From Trichostrongylus colubriformis (Eukaryota; Nematoda; Chromadorea; Rhabditida; Trichostrongylidae), in contig OZ022257.1 in assembly GCA_963978905.1 (NCBI GenBank), positions 6,825,155 through 6,889,154 on the forward strand: a DNA stretch of 64,000 nucleotides. The letters run 5' to 3'. Positions 1-10,444 of this stretch are shown one piece after another (position 1 is the first letter of the stretch; the number at the start of each line of letters is the position of its first letter). A model generated the notes under the pieces. The model saw only the letters and a list, made by a program, of their open reading frames with translations, ran no database searches and was not told the DNA's origin. Made by a program: the position numbers and the translations under genes.

Positions 1-1553
1 TCCTGATTAACCATGCTCTGTTAATTACACTTTCTATGCTCATCCAATATTATCCACGGATCTTAAATTCTCTCTATTCGCTCGAATCGCTGAAATCTCT
101 GAAATTGCGAAGTTCACCATAGCCTATTGGAGGGCATGTGGCGCCATTTTCAGAGTTAAAACACTGACTGTTTCCCTGACAAGTCAATGAGACCATTTGT
201 TATTTGGATGTTACTGCGATCCCTGTTAGAATCAAAAGGCTTTGGGGATCATAGTGCGCGGCGCATTCGAACATGGGATTGATTGACGCCAAAAAAATTT
301 CCTCAATTCGTCTAGGTCCAGCCACTTTTTTTATGGAATGTTCATATTGGAGACCACTTGATCAGTTCAAAACGAGCTTATGATAGAGCCGCGACTTATT
401 TTTTAGTTTAGGTAAACGAAAAATACATTCGAACGAGCATATTCTACACCTGAAATAAAGTAATGGTTCTTGAAATGAGACAGGTGTTTCTCCATTGATG
501 TCATCGTGCACGTTATTGGCAGACAGCCCGTTCATTCACCTGCTGTACTCGGGTCATTCAAATCAAGAATAATCTGTACCCAATTAATATTTTATGAAGT
601 GTGATATCAAAAAATCAAACAACGTGTCAAACCATTAGGCTTTTGATCTCTACGAAAGGCGCGAAATCGCTCTCAATTGTTTATGTCGGTCTGCTCGATG
701 GTAGTGTATGTCTAAAAAGCGTTAAGTCCTCAAGAATAATCTGTACCGCTATGTGTATTGGTCACTCGATGGTAGTGTATGTCTAAAAAGCGTTAAGTCC
801 TCAAGAATAATCTGTACCGCTATGTGTATTGAGTCACGAATGGATACATACTTAGTTTGTCGTCACAACGATACCAAGGCAACAACTGAATTTTGCACCC
901 TTGGTCGGAAGTCTGACTCTGGACAAAGTGAAAGCTTTCATGAAAAAGGTGCGAGTTCAGGATGTCTGGTATACCGTAATCAGATTTGTTGCCGTAACTA
1001 CGTAACTAGCTTTGACGTAATTCAATCCAAAACGGATTTTTGTAGTAATAATTCTTGGCGAACAGTGTTGAAATATAAAAGAAGAATGTACTAGGTTGTA
1101 CCGTGCTTTTGCTAAGCTTTTTATTCTCTGTTGTTTCAGGGTACACATTTCACCGCTGTGAAATGGATATGAGTGTTCATAGAATGACATCTTTCCTTTA
1201 AAAGGGTATTATTTGCTTTTGAATCATTTGATTGTTTCTCATTTCTGTGACGTAGAACATAGAAGATACACAAGACAGGAATCTGCAAACTTGACTCCTG
1301 TTCTTGCGTTTCTTCGCGAAAATTGCAACGTCTACGAAGGTGTTATGGAATAGCATACAGTACAAAAGAGGTTTACAGTAGTTTGTAGAGTTCGGATTTT
1401 TAGTCTTTGCTATTTCTATATGCGTCATTTTTTGCTCCTTGCCTAAGGGTCCGTGCAAGACGGAAACAAAACTAACTCCTTGCTGCAGGGCTATTCATCC
1501 CCCTCCTTCACAAATAAAATTCCTTCCAACTTATGACTGAATTTGAAGTTAAT
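1..1553. other. Intergenic DNA without a recognisable gene
   Basis: No reading frame here resembles a known protein, and no RNA gene is seen. The only structure is a short tandem duplication at 694-835, annotated separately. A fragment of the same motif (TCAAGAATAATCTGTACC) also occurs at 563-580. Confidence 0.6.
694..835. repeat. Two-copy 71-bp tandem duplication
   Basis: The unit starting CTCGATGGTAGTG at 694 is repeated at 765 with a 71-bp offset, and the second copy runs to about 835. Copies are almost identical, so the duplication is young. A partial related segment lies at 563-580. No coding role is evident. Confidence 0.85.
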
Positions 1554-2232
1554 ATCATGTGAAATCGTAGAAGCAAAAGAATACCAAGAACCGATAACGG
1601 ACTGTCATGGAGAGGCTATCGAAAAGGTAGAAGACCTGCGATATCTCGGTAGTGATCTGGCTGCTGATGGTACGGTAGACCAGGCAGTGAAGGCAGGCCC
1701 AGATTAACGCGGCATGGATAAAGTGGAGGGAGTCTACCGGATGCTGTGCTATAGGCGGTGCTCCAGAACGCTCAAAGGCATGTTGTATAGAGCGGTAATA
1801 AGGCTCGCAATGCAGTACGGGAGCGAGTGCTGGCATGATAGACAGTTGCACGCAGCTGAAATGAGGATGTTGAGATGGGCATGCGGCTGGATGGGACTGG
1901 ACAAGGTCAGAAACGAGGATGTGAGAGCGATCACGCAAACGGCTCCTGTCCAGCTGAAGTTGAGAGAGCAACCGCTGCGATGGTATGGGCACGTACTGAG
2001 GAGAACAGAGAACCACCCCGTAAGAAAAGCACTGGAGTTCGAAACGCAAGGCAAGCGACCACGTGGAGCCTCAAAGAAGAGCTGGAGAGACGTCATCAAG
2101 AGGGACCTCACTGAAGAAGGCTATGGCTGAGGATGCCTTGGATAGGAGGGAGTGACGACGTCCGGCAAGAACAGCGGACCCTGCGACGGCGCGGGCTAAC
2201 GTTAGGGAGAAGAAGAAGATCATGTGAAATCG
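1554..2232 (+). mobile_element. 5'-truncated RTE-like non-LTR retrotransposon with target site duplication
   Basis: A 651-bp insertion (1568-2218) is flanked by a perfect 14-bp direct repeat, ATCATGTGAAATCG, at 1554-1567 and 2219-2232. This is the hallmark of target-primed reverse transcription. The insert encodes the C-terminal part of a LINE reverse transcriptase and ends in a short GAAGAAGAAG tail, as RTE-type elements do. Everything upstream of the RT C-terminus is missing, which fits ordinary 5' truncation at insertion. The subclass is inferred from the tail and the protein style, not from a search. Confidence 0.8.
1573..2200 (+). pseudogene. LINE reverse transcriptase C-terminal fragment, frameshifted
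   Basis: Three frames together recreate the end of a LINE RT: first KVEDLRYLGSDLAADG (about 1625-1672), then RTLKGMLYRAVIRLAMQYG to VIKRDLTEEGYG (about 1766-2127), then a short piece ending TADPATARANVREKKK (to about 2217). The Y.G.EC and R.LRW-GHVLRR signatures are usual downstream of the RT fingers and palm in these elements. Frameshifts near 1705 and 2130 and stop codons show it is dead. Catalytic YxDD residues are not included because the copy starts downstream of them. Confidence 0.75.
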
Positions 2233-4194
2233 AAGATAAACATTTTATTACAACACTTTACTGCTTAGGATTGAATACTTTCAAAAAACTAACTCAACCA
2301 TTTCATTTTTACATCGTTGAAACCCGAAGGTCTCACGTAACAGAGGCGTCTCGTTGAGTTCAAAGCCGCTATTCTCATTTGTAAATCATTTTTGTGCTTA
2401 TCCTATAATAGCCTAAAATACCATTTCCCTGCTGATGTCTCGAGCGACTTCAGCGCTTTTTGAAGTCAATAATAAAAGGCGAAATTGCGGATTTTCCTCT
2501 TTTGAGTGTTGTGTTTCTAACAATAAGCCATTGAAGCGTTCAACCAATTAGTGTTTTGAAAAACGAGTTACAGGGTTTGTAGAGAAGAAAATCTCTATCG
2601 AATACATGTACATCTTTTTTTGCTGAGCTGCAAAAGAATGCTGTGAGACAAAAAAGAATAAAAATCGACGAATTTGTAGAGCAACCTTAAAGGGCACTGT
2701 AAAGATATTGTTTTTCAAAAAGGATGACAGACCATCATAAAGTCAGTCTTGGGTCGTGAACCCTCGAGACGGTAGCATTGTGAATTGGGAAGTGGAGAGC
2801 CGTATTTTTTCAAAATTTCTGATTTATAGATTTAGTATTCTTTAACGACCATCCCTTTTTAGTTTTGACCGATGCGGCAATCTCGATCGTTAACCAGTCA
2901 GAGATATTTCCCGTCTGATTGCACATTGTTTGCATTTACAGTAACTCTTCTTTGTATCTGACCCCTAGTGTTATTTGGCGGTTATTCACAGAGCTATCCT
3001 GCCATCTCGATTCTATAATCTTGTGCCTTCGCAAGAATCCACCATTAGTTTGCAGAGTGCAGTCCTGTGTATGAAACCACTGAATACGTCATTTTTGCCC
3101 AAAAAAAAAATTGCTGAGGCAAAATCTAGATGGCAAAGTTCAGATAGCAATGTGTCGCGCCATGTCATCCGCTACGCTCCTATCGCACCAGGGTCACCGA
3201 CCGGTGGGGCACGTCGGCACGGTGCGGGTGCTACAGAGGCCTGTGCTCGCCTCGCTCCTCGTCCTGCCTAGCGGGTTTACACTTGACTTGGTACCAGTAG
3301 GCCCTTACGACCTCTACGAGGCAAAGAAGCGACTACGATACTACTCCCTACGATGGCATGCCTGCTATTATACATATCACACAAATAATAATGGCAACTG
3401 GCCTTTTACTGATGAGTTACTACGTGATCACGATCTAACCAAGAGAACATTCCGGTATTGTAACATAACGGTACGCTTAAACCTTAAGTTCATCCTCTTT
3501 TATGACGTCTATGCGTTAAGACTATGCATTAAACATTAAACATAAACTAAGTATCTACGACAATATTATTCAAGAGATACACAAATACAATACACTCAAC
3601 AACGACCTTGGGGCGGACCAGGAGTGAGTTAGGCTACGGTAGACTACGAGACAACAGTCCACGAGCAGTTCCGGGAACCTTATGTAGAGATAATCGGTCC
3701 GTCCAGTGGTTATTTTGTTCCGAGGACCTCCTTTGGACCTCCATGCCCTTCTTTCTGTCCACTCCACATTATACCAAATCAGAACCAGATGATCAGACGC
3801 CTACCGCTGCACAATATTCGTGTCGGGACCTGCACAGCTCGCGACTGTGGGGCGCCTTGGTGTGGAGTGCGGAAGTCGCGACACCATGTAATTAGCACAC
3901 TTCGTTACTGCCTGCGATGCGCCTTTCATTGCAACTTTGCTTTAGTCGTGAATGCTGTTTTAATGCGCGTATTGGGCGATCTGGTCTGTAGTAGAGTGGT
4001 CAGAGGGAAGAACTGTTCCCGTACAGTCTTCCTTGTGAATAGATATCCTGCATGAGGTGAAAAGTCTTGCGGGAAAGGAAGTGTAACCACTACAACACTT
4101 CCGTAAGCCGAAATGATAATGTTGTTTCCAATATGGTCTGATTTGTGAAATAAACAGTAGGTAACTATGGAGTGGCTCCACCCATATTTGAAAG
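2233..4194. other. Intergenic DNA without a recognisable gene
   Basis: Short open frames occur on both strands but none shows a conserved domain, splice logic or codon pattern that I trust. The segment ends at the left target duplication of the BEL element. Confidence 0.5.
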
Positions 4195-4199
4195 CCATA
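4195..4199. repeat. Left target site duplication of BEL/Pao element (CCATA)
   Basis: CCATA directly before the 5' LTR is repeated at 8585-8589 directly after the 3' LTR. Five-base duplications are usual for BEL/Pao integrases. Confidence 0.8.
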
Positions 4200-4447
4200 T
4201 ATCATCGCCAGGTGTGCGATGATTTCTCACAACCTGCGTCTGGCGGGGGCGGGGCATAACTGTATGGCGGACCGGGAGGTCCAAGCCTCATACCTTGTCC
4301 TGTAACGCACACAATAAAGGCGTTCTACTAGCTGTTCTCTGTGCTGCTCTACTATATTGCTATTATTCAGCAAAATACCACTGAACCACCACCGTATTAC
4401 GGTAAAAAGAGGTAAATCAACCTCTTCAGTCTCTAGCGCCCATTACA
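4200..4447 (+). repeat. 5' LTR of BEL/Pao element
   Basis: 248 bp from TATCATCGCC to GCCCATTACA, matching 8337-8584 base for base as far as I can read. It carries an AATAAA at about 4311, which could act as a polyadenylation signal in the 3' copy. It does not begin with the usual TG; see the finding on LTR asymmetry. Confidence 0.9.
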
Positions 4448-4451
4448 CATC

Positions 4452-4464
4452 TGGTGCATCGGCC
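4452..4464 (+). other. Primer-binding site complementary to tRNA-Gly 3' end
   Basis: TGGTGCATCGGCC starts four bases after the 5' LTR. It is complementary to a tRNA ending GGCCGATGCACCA, which is the 3' end expected of nematode tRNA-Gly (acceptor stem GCATCGG). The tRNA identity is recalled from family knowledge; position and match to a CCA end are seen directly. Confidence 0.75.
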
Positions 4465-4677
4465 TAACAGCCAATTCTCCCGCGTCAAAGAGTGATATCT
4501 TTGGGGCCTGGAGCAAAGACTCAGCTCTAATACGAGCAAATCTTACGGTCCATTTTACGACCTAGAATCTTAACTGATTCGTCCCGCCAAAGGGAAACTC
4601 CCGTACCACGTACCTGGAGACAATTTCTGTGATTATTACACGCAGAAACTAATTCTAACTTCGGAAATCGCGCAAAA

Positions 4678-7482
4678 ATGGCGTTGCACTTCCACAGAAT
4701 TCCAATCGTTAACAGCGCAACGACGCTGAAAAATCTGGTCACCAGATATAAACAGTACACAGCTAGAGTAGAATATCCGACGATAGACGAGGATAGCTAC
4801 GAAATGTGTAAAGAAACAACATCACTGCTACAGAGCGGTATAAACCAGCTTAGAGAAGGGAAAGAAAATCTCACGAAACTCTATAATGAGATACGAGAAG
4901 AGTACAAAAATTGTAAAACAAAGTCCGATAAAAAGGATTTAATGATAGAGATCGAACAAATCGAGCAGGAGTCTCAACTTCATAAAGAACTAGCCAACGC
5001 AGACGAACTAATTTTTATGCTGACAGCTAGACATGATGAATCCAAATGTATTAGGGATAGAATGAGCGTGAGGCTTGGCTACATGACTCAAAGTTCCTTA
5101 ATACAACAGAACGCTCCATCTGACAGTACGGATCACTCAATTGATCAGGCAGAAAATTCGGCTCAGATCGAAGCGAGTCACAGCAGCGAGAGTAACCACT
5201 CTCGAGGTTCTTCTAAAATAGCTGCCTTTGAAAGAACTGAGAACAGTGCAAGACCATATCGATCCATCAAGCCTCCACAAGCTACGTTGCCAAAATTTTA
5301 CGGCAATGTGGAGGACTTCTCAGAATACTGGGCTATCTTTGAGACGCTCGTTCATAACAGTCAGGAATTGGACATAATGGAAAAGATCCTACTACTGAAA
5401 GAAAGCCTTAAGGGTAGAGCCGAGGCATCAATAAAAGGAATAAAGCTTGTGCCACAGAACTATGAGTGGATAATCCAAACATTGAAGGATAACTACTGCA
5501 ACAACTCTTCTAATAGGTCGCAGATAGTTCAAAAACTGGTTAGTCTAAAACCAGCAAACGAATTTTCGGACAGCTGCTCATCTGTTTTCGATCAAATCCA
5601 AATATTAATCAATCAAATTGTGTCCGCTGGTTACGATGTGCGGAAAACCTGTGACCCCATGTGGTGCGAGACCATACTATCAAAATTTCCCCATGACATC
5701 GTAAAACCGGTACTACTATCAAATCAAGAGCAAGATAGTCAAACAATCGGTAATCTCATGGGTCACTTGAAGAAAGAGATTGCCGCTAAAGGCTACATCG
5801 AAAACAGACTCGGCCACAAGCATACCAATAAGGTCAGCAATCCAAAAGATAAGTACGTCGGGCCACGTTCTTACTCCGGTGATCAATGTCTGTTTTGCCA
5901 AAAGGGCAATCATGCTTCAATGACCTGCAGGACAGTCACCGATCAAGGGACTCGCCGCAAAATCTTAACAGACGGTCGACGATGCTGGAAGTGTTGCTCT
6001 AGCAACCACAGCAGCTTTGAATGTCAGAAGCCTGATTGTTCCCAATGTGGACAAAAGCATCATCCAAGTTTATGTTTCAAAAGGGAACTGAACACTCCTG
6101 GACATAATTATACTCCTTGGAACCCTAATGAAATGAACACAAATCTGACCCAAACTTCTTTCGGACCTTTTCCTGCACACAATGGGAGCCAGTGGCAAGA
6201 CAATAGGCCATTCACCACCAACATACATACTGAATCACGAACACCACATTCGATGATTCCGCAACAAGATCATGGCACCACACAGCTGGTTCTCATGACC
6301 GCTGAAGGAAATCTCTGGGACTTCAGAAAACGTGAGTACAGAAAAGTGCTATTTCTTTTTGACTCCGGCGCTCAAAAAACAATGATTGAAGAAAAACTGG
6401 CCAACGAGCTAGGTTTGCCGAAAAATTCAGCTAAGATGTGCACAATGTCAGGTATCGGGGGCTACCTTGAGAATTTCAAAAGTAACCCGGTAATGGCAAA
6501 ACTGAGTACAGCCTTCGGCGAGGATATTGAGTTAAATATTCAGACAAAGCCGGTAATTAGCAACGGCTTTCCAAGTGTTAAATTGACCACAACAGATATC
6601 ACGTTTTTGAAGGAAAACAACGTCTGTCTAGCTAATTCAAAGCTACGCGGAGAACACCAGAGACCTCAAGTTCTTATTGGTCTGGATTACTACCATGATC
6701 TAATGCCCAGCCCAAACCAGCCTATGAAAACTCCTTCAGGTCTTCATATTACCAAAACCGTCTTCGGACCGACTATATATGGCAAAGGACTCTTAATAGC
6801 CGATAATTTGACAAATAATATCTGCCACGAATTGACAGCCATTCTTGAGCGAAGTGAGCAAAAATCGCCGTCAAAGCAAAGAGTAAGACGATCAAAACCG
6901 GCAAACAGATCTTGTTTGGATGTCGTCTTTACCAAACAACCCTTAATACCCGCAAGGAACTGGCCCTACGGCAAGGTAGCCGGAATAATTACATCAGCCG
7001 ATGGCACCGCAAGGTCACCAAAAACACTAATACCCAATCAAAAGGTCAGGAAAAACTATCCTCCTAAAACACGGCGCAAATCCAGAGATTTCCTCTCAAA
7101 CAATGAATTTCAACGAGAAGTCAGTAAAAAGCTGAATAGAGAACAGGTGGCGATCGAGCCCGTAAGAAGGATAGCGTCAGAAAAGAAGTGGAAACTTCCG
7201 CAAGTCCCATGCAAAAGCATGCAAAAGCAAAAGGCAAAGACCGCCACGACATCCATCGAGCCACAAGTTCAATATCCCCCTTTCAAACAAATTAAACGGT
7301 GCACCAATGTCGTGCCAACCTTTGAAAAATTTCACCCACCGTTACTGGGGGAACGGCCCTACCAAAAAATGGTTGTGCCGACCGGTGATCGTCGGTGGTC
7401 CAGTCGGCTGCCACACTGGTATGATGTCCAGTCCAGTCGACCCTTCAGGCGATCGAAAGCATCAAAGTATTATAGGCGTTAA
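4678..7482 (+). CDS. BEL/Pao Gag-protease polyprotein fused to integrase tail-like segment
   Basis: 934 codons, uninterrupted. Residues about 20-110 are charged and probably coiled-coil. About 195-370 (APTL-like start PPQATLPKFYG, then FSEYWAIFE) is the BEL/Pao Gag region (DUF1759-like). Three zinc knuckles follow: C404-C407-H412-C417, C436-C439-H444-C449 and C454-C457-H462-C466. The protease has the catalytic D562-S-G with flanking LFLFDSGAQ and, later, VLIGLDYYHDL near 660-675. After residue about 740 the frame moves to a basic segment with ARNWPYGKVAGI (W762). This resembles the WPLGRV motif of the BEL integrase C-terminal domain (DUF5641). RT, RNase H and the integrase core are absent. 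The ATG follows LTR and primer site by 230 bp. The protein could form particles and cut itself but not copy or integrate DNA alone. Confidence 0.85.
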   Translation: MALHFHRIPIVNSATTLKNLVTRYKQYTARVEYPTIDEDSYEMCKETTSLLQSGINQLREGKENLTKLYNEIREEYKNCKTKSDKKDLMIEIEQIEQESQLHKELANADELIFMLTARHDESKCIRDRMSVRLGYMTQSSLIQQNAPSDSTDHSIDQAENSAQIEASHSSESNHSRGSSKIAAFERTENSARPYRSIKPPQATLPKFYGNVEDFSEYWAIFETLVHNSQELDIMEKILLLKESLKGRAEASIKGIKLVPQNYEWIIQTLKDNYCNNSSNRSQIVQKLVSLKPANEFSDSCSSVFDQIQILINQIVSAGYDVRKTCDPMWCETILSKFPHDIVKPVLLSNQEQDSQTIGNLMGHLKKEIAAKGYIENRLGHKHTNKVSNPKDKYVGPRSYSGDQCLFCQKGNHASMTCRTVTDQGTRRKILTDGRRCWKCCSSNHSSFECQKPDCSQCGQKHHPSLCFKRELNTPGHNYTPWNPNEMNTNLTQTSFGPFPAHNGSQWQDNRPFTTNIHTESRTPHSMIPQQDHGTTQLVLMTAEGNLWDFRKREYRKVLFLFDSGAQKTMIEEKLANELGLPKNSAKMCTMSGIGGYLENFKSNPVMAKLSTAFGEDIELNIQTKPVISNGFPSVKLTTTDITFLKENNVCLANSKLRGEHQRPQVLIGLDYYHDLMPSPNQPMKTPSGLHITKTVFGPTIYGKGLLIADNLTNNICHELTAILERSEQKSPSKQRVRRSKPANRSCLDVVFTKQPLIPARNWPYGKVAGIITSADGTARSPKTLIPNQKVRKNYPPKTRRKSRDFLSNNEFQREVSKKLNREQVAIEPVRRIASEKKWKLPQVPCKSMQKQKAKTATTSIEPQVQYPPFKQIKRCTNVVPTFEKFHPPLLGERPYQKMVVPTGDRRWSSRLPHWYDVQSSRPFRRSKASKYYRR

Positions 7483-7974
7483 TGGGGCATTTTGTGGCAC
7501 CCTATCTCACGCGGGTTTGTACATAAGTGTCAACGTAGCCCAATTATCAATAGCCCTATCGAATAATCAACCCAATTACTCGTCGTGATCTACCACGTCA
7601 ACCAACTTCCACCCCCAACTTCAACTTCATCAACGCCAACTACCTCCACGCCCTCTTCCTCAACGCCGTCTTCATCTCCAACAAGCTGCACCCGATCGAG
7701 CCGTTCGCCATACAACTAGCCGTCGTCAACCTTCAACAAGCTGCACTCGATCGAGCCGTCACCACATCACAAACCGCCTTTATTCGTTTATTGCATCGCA
7801 AGGGCCACCATACCCTAAAGTCTCACGCACCCATTTCCTCGTCGGTGGTCCAGACGACTGCCAAATCAGCGAATAGATTCGGACGACCAAAAGTAGCAAA
7901 ATTATATAAGCGGCAATAGGGCATTTCGAGGCACCTTATCTCACGCGGGTTTGCAGATAAGTGTTAACGTGGCC
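7391..7974 (+). repeat. Imperfect 450-bp-spaced direct repeat at 3' end of BEL internal region
   Basis: The segment beginning GTCGGTGGTCCAG at about 7391 returns at about 7841, and both run through CTCACGCGGGTTTG to a CAACGT/TAACGT motif. The first copy overlaps the last 30 codons of the ORF. Between and after them (7600-8250) lies a CT-rich run with repeated CTTCAACAA and ATCGAGCCGTC words. This duplication may mark the recombination that removed the polymerase region. Confidence 0.65.
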
Positions 7975-8263
7975 TATTTGATCAATAGCCACTAGCAAAC
8001 CAAGCCCTCGAGTGATCTACCACGTCAACTACAACTTCTGACGTGATCTACCACGTTATCTACAACGTCTACTCTCGACTTCAACTTCATCACCGTCAAC
8101 AATCTCCACGCCCTCTTCGTCAAAGCCGTCTTCAACAATCCTGCCCTCTTCGTCACCGCTGTACTCAACAATCCCGCCCCGCTTCCCGTCGTCACGCTGC
8201 CTTTCGCCTTCAACAACCATACGATATCCGCCGCCGCCAATTCATCGTCCACAACGAAGAAAC

Positions 8264-8336
8264 TGTGATATCATTGCACTGTTACATACTTATATGCTTG
8301 TTGTATCTGTGTTGTAACCTCGTCGCCCGGCCGGAG
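8264..8336 (+). repeat. Extra 73 bp preceding the 3' LTR; candidate missing U3 start
   Basis: TGTGATATCATTG at 8264 looks like a conventional TG start of a BEL LTR, and counting from it would make the 3' LTR 321 bp. The 5' LTR lacks this stretch: its identity with the 3' copy begins only at 8337. This is a candidate only, because no clear polypurine tract precedes 8264. Confidence 0.45.
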
Positions 8337-8584
8337 TATCATCGCCAGGTGTGCGATGATTTCTCACAACCTGCGTCTGGCGGGGGCGGGGCATAACTGT
8401 ATGGCGGACCGGGAGGTCCAAGCCTCATACCTTGTCCTGTAACGCACACAATAAAGGCGTTCTACTAGCTGTTCTCTGTGCTGCTCTACTATATTGCTAT
8501 TATTCAGCAAAATACCACTGAACCACCACCGTATTACGGTAAAAAGAGGTAAATCAACCTCTTCAGTCTCTAGCGCCCATTACA
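8337..8584 (+). repeat. 3' LTR of BEL/Pao element
   Basis: 248 bp, identical by eye to 4200-4447, ending GCCCATTACA and followed by the CCATA target duplication at 8585-8589. Confidence 0.9.
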
Positions 8585-8589
8585 CCATA
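8585..8589. repeat. Right target site duplication of BEL/Pao element (CCATA)
   Basis: Matches 4195-4199 and directly abuts the 3' LTR, which fixes the right boundary of the element. Confidence 0.8.
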
Positions 8590-9716
8590 TTCGAATAAGT
8601 TCAGACCGCGGGCAAAGGTCCTCCACTGAAAGAAAGAGTAAAGAATAAAAAAAAAAGATCAACAATGCATCTGTTTATTCAGTGGTGCAGAAATTAACCT
8701 TTGGCTGTTCTTATGAGAGGTTGATTTGCCTGATTGCGTCTCTCAGAGGCTAAAAAAAATTCCAATTTATTATTAATGAGATGACAATGATTCAGTTTGT
8801 GGTCTCGGTTTGCCCAGCCAATGAACAAAGTCAGTTAAACCCTATTCCCTTTTCGTTGTCTCACAAGGTAGTACTGACTCATTTATACTCATTTTGCCAT
8901 AAACAACGACACCAGGCGAGGGTCATGCAGGCTTCTACTGCTGATCCGGAAATGGGCAGGTCTGTGTAAAACGGGAAATGAGTGGCATTTTTTTAGTAAA
9001 GACTCCTCCATAGGACCGCTTCCTTCTTTCAGAATCTCATCACTAATTCTTAGACCCCAGCTTCCATTTGGGGTGCTTAGTTTAAGAGTTACTCACATTA
9101 CATACTACCATTACTGCTAGGACGTGGAACTGCTACCCGTCTATCTCCTCATTCAGATTGGTCAAGGTGTATGGCTGCTTGACATAATTATGCGGCAAAT
9201 TACGGCGGGACCTGATCCTATTCCGTTGAGTTTCAGGGTAACTTTGATCAGAATAGAAAGAAGGTTTATAGTCCAAGAGTGATCAGAATTTTCATCTTTT
9301 TTCACCTCCTCTAATTACTTCAATCGATTTCTCTTCTTTCCCATGATAGTACCCGTCGTTTCGCACAAACTCTTTCTAGTTCTTGAAGTAAACTGATAAG
9401 TTGCACAAGGTGTTGACCAACTGTTCTCGAGGCAATCTCTCTGATCCCGCTAGGACTGGCGACATGAAGTACTTTATTGGAGCACTGATCTGGTAAGCTC
9501 GCACCTGATATGGGCGATTCCTGGACAATGGGAAGTGCACGGGTCGGAAATGGGATTTTTCGCTGATTGTACTATATTGCATAGCAGTCTGGCTATCGTT
9601 CGAGTATGGTTTCCTGTTAGCTTGCAGTGCCGGCAAATTCCATGCGCTAAGAGCAACTTGTCATTTTACAGATCTCAAATACTTCTTTGATTTCCAGTTC
9701 ATAGGGTTTCAAGGAG
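8590..9716. other. Intergenic DNA without a recognisable gene
   Basis: No supportable gene or repeat was recognised here apart from short homopolymer runs. Confidence 0.45.
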
Positions 9717-9870
9717 GTGATATGTACAGGACAGGTGACGCTCACTCCCACTCTCATGATTCGGGGGTCGAATCCTGCATCAACGGCCGCCCAGGCGAAT
9801 AAAGTCTTTCATCCTTCTGGGGTGAATGAATTGTTATCAGATTTGTCTGGGAGTTTAAAAGTATTGATCC
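9717..9870 (+). repeat. tRNA-related SINE-like copy 1 (5' part)
   Basis: A run with GTGACGCTCACTCCCA (A-box-like) and GGGTCGAATCCTGCATCAAC (B-box-like) is followed by CATCCTTCTGGGGTGAATGAATT. The same order of words occurs at 39940-40070 and 45190-45310. The 3' part of the family is not clear here. Confidence 0.55.
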
Positions 9871-10444
9871 CTCGATCTCCGCTAGCCACTATTCAATGTG
9901 TGTGTATGGCTTGTTTTGGCTCTACCCGAACTTCTTGAATTATCCGCTATCTCGAATACTGTTGACTAGTCCTCGCCAATAATTTTTTTCGAATTCTCGA
10001 CGTGGTGGACGAAATATGGCTTGTACGAGTATGCTTTTCGCGTTTTCACTATTGAAAGGCACAGCACGCGATAATCAGATTGGTGGTTTACTTACTTGGG
10101 GCAGGTCCTTGGAAAACTGCTCAGACTGAACCTTTGTTGCGGCTGTACTGTGCACAAGATTATAAGTTTCCGAACCGGCGCTCGGATACAGAAATTCAAA
10201 ATGTGAGTGTCGACTACTCTTCCGTCCGGGACCGGTTCCGGAAGTGAACGTCGACTATTCTTCCGTTTGGTGTCTGACCTCGCGATGATTTTTGAAATAG
10301 TCCTCACGGTAAAATGAGTGTGGCGACAAAATTGCATCATAGAGTGGTAGTAAAAGGGTAATCAAAATGCGAGTTATCGGACCATCGAGGTACCAGTAGA
10401 AGTTTTTATCACTCATTTTTGCAATGGGAAGATAATGGAGAAAC

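Larger units (their letters stand above)
4200..8584 (+). mobile_element. BEL/Pao LTR retrotransposon, internally deleted (Gag-protease only)
   Basis: A 4,385-bp unit lies between CCATA target duplications, with 248-bp LTRs that I read as identical. It has a primer-binding site after the 5' LTR and one long ORF (4678-7482). The ORF has BEL/Pao Gag (DUF1759-like), three CCHC-type knuckles and a retropepsin-like aspartic protease (DUF1758-like). No reverse transcriptase, RNase H or integrase core is present. A short motif after the protease resembles the far C-terminal tail of BEL integrases, which suggests an internal deletion that kept the frame. Identical LTRs argue for very recent insertion, so this copy was probably mobilised by enzymes of a full-length relative. 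Confidence 0.85.

Noticed and set aside
1555..2111. Minus-strand frames of 120-164 codons
   Set aside because: They are shadows of the plus-strand LINE RT fragment.
3600..4055. Frames of about 90 codons upstream of the BEL element
   Set aside because: No recognisable motif or splice pattern; not supported as a gene.
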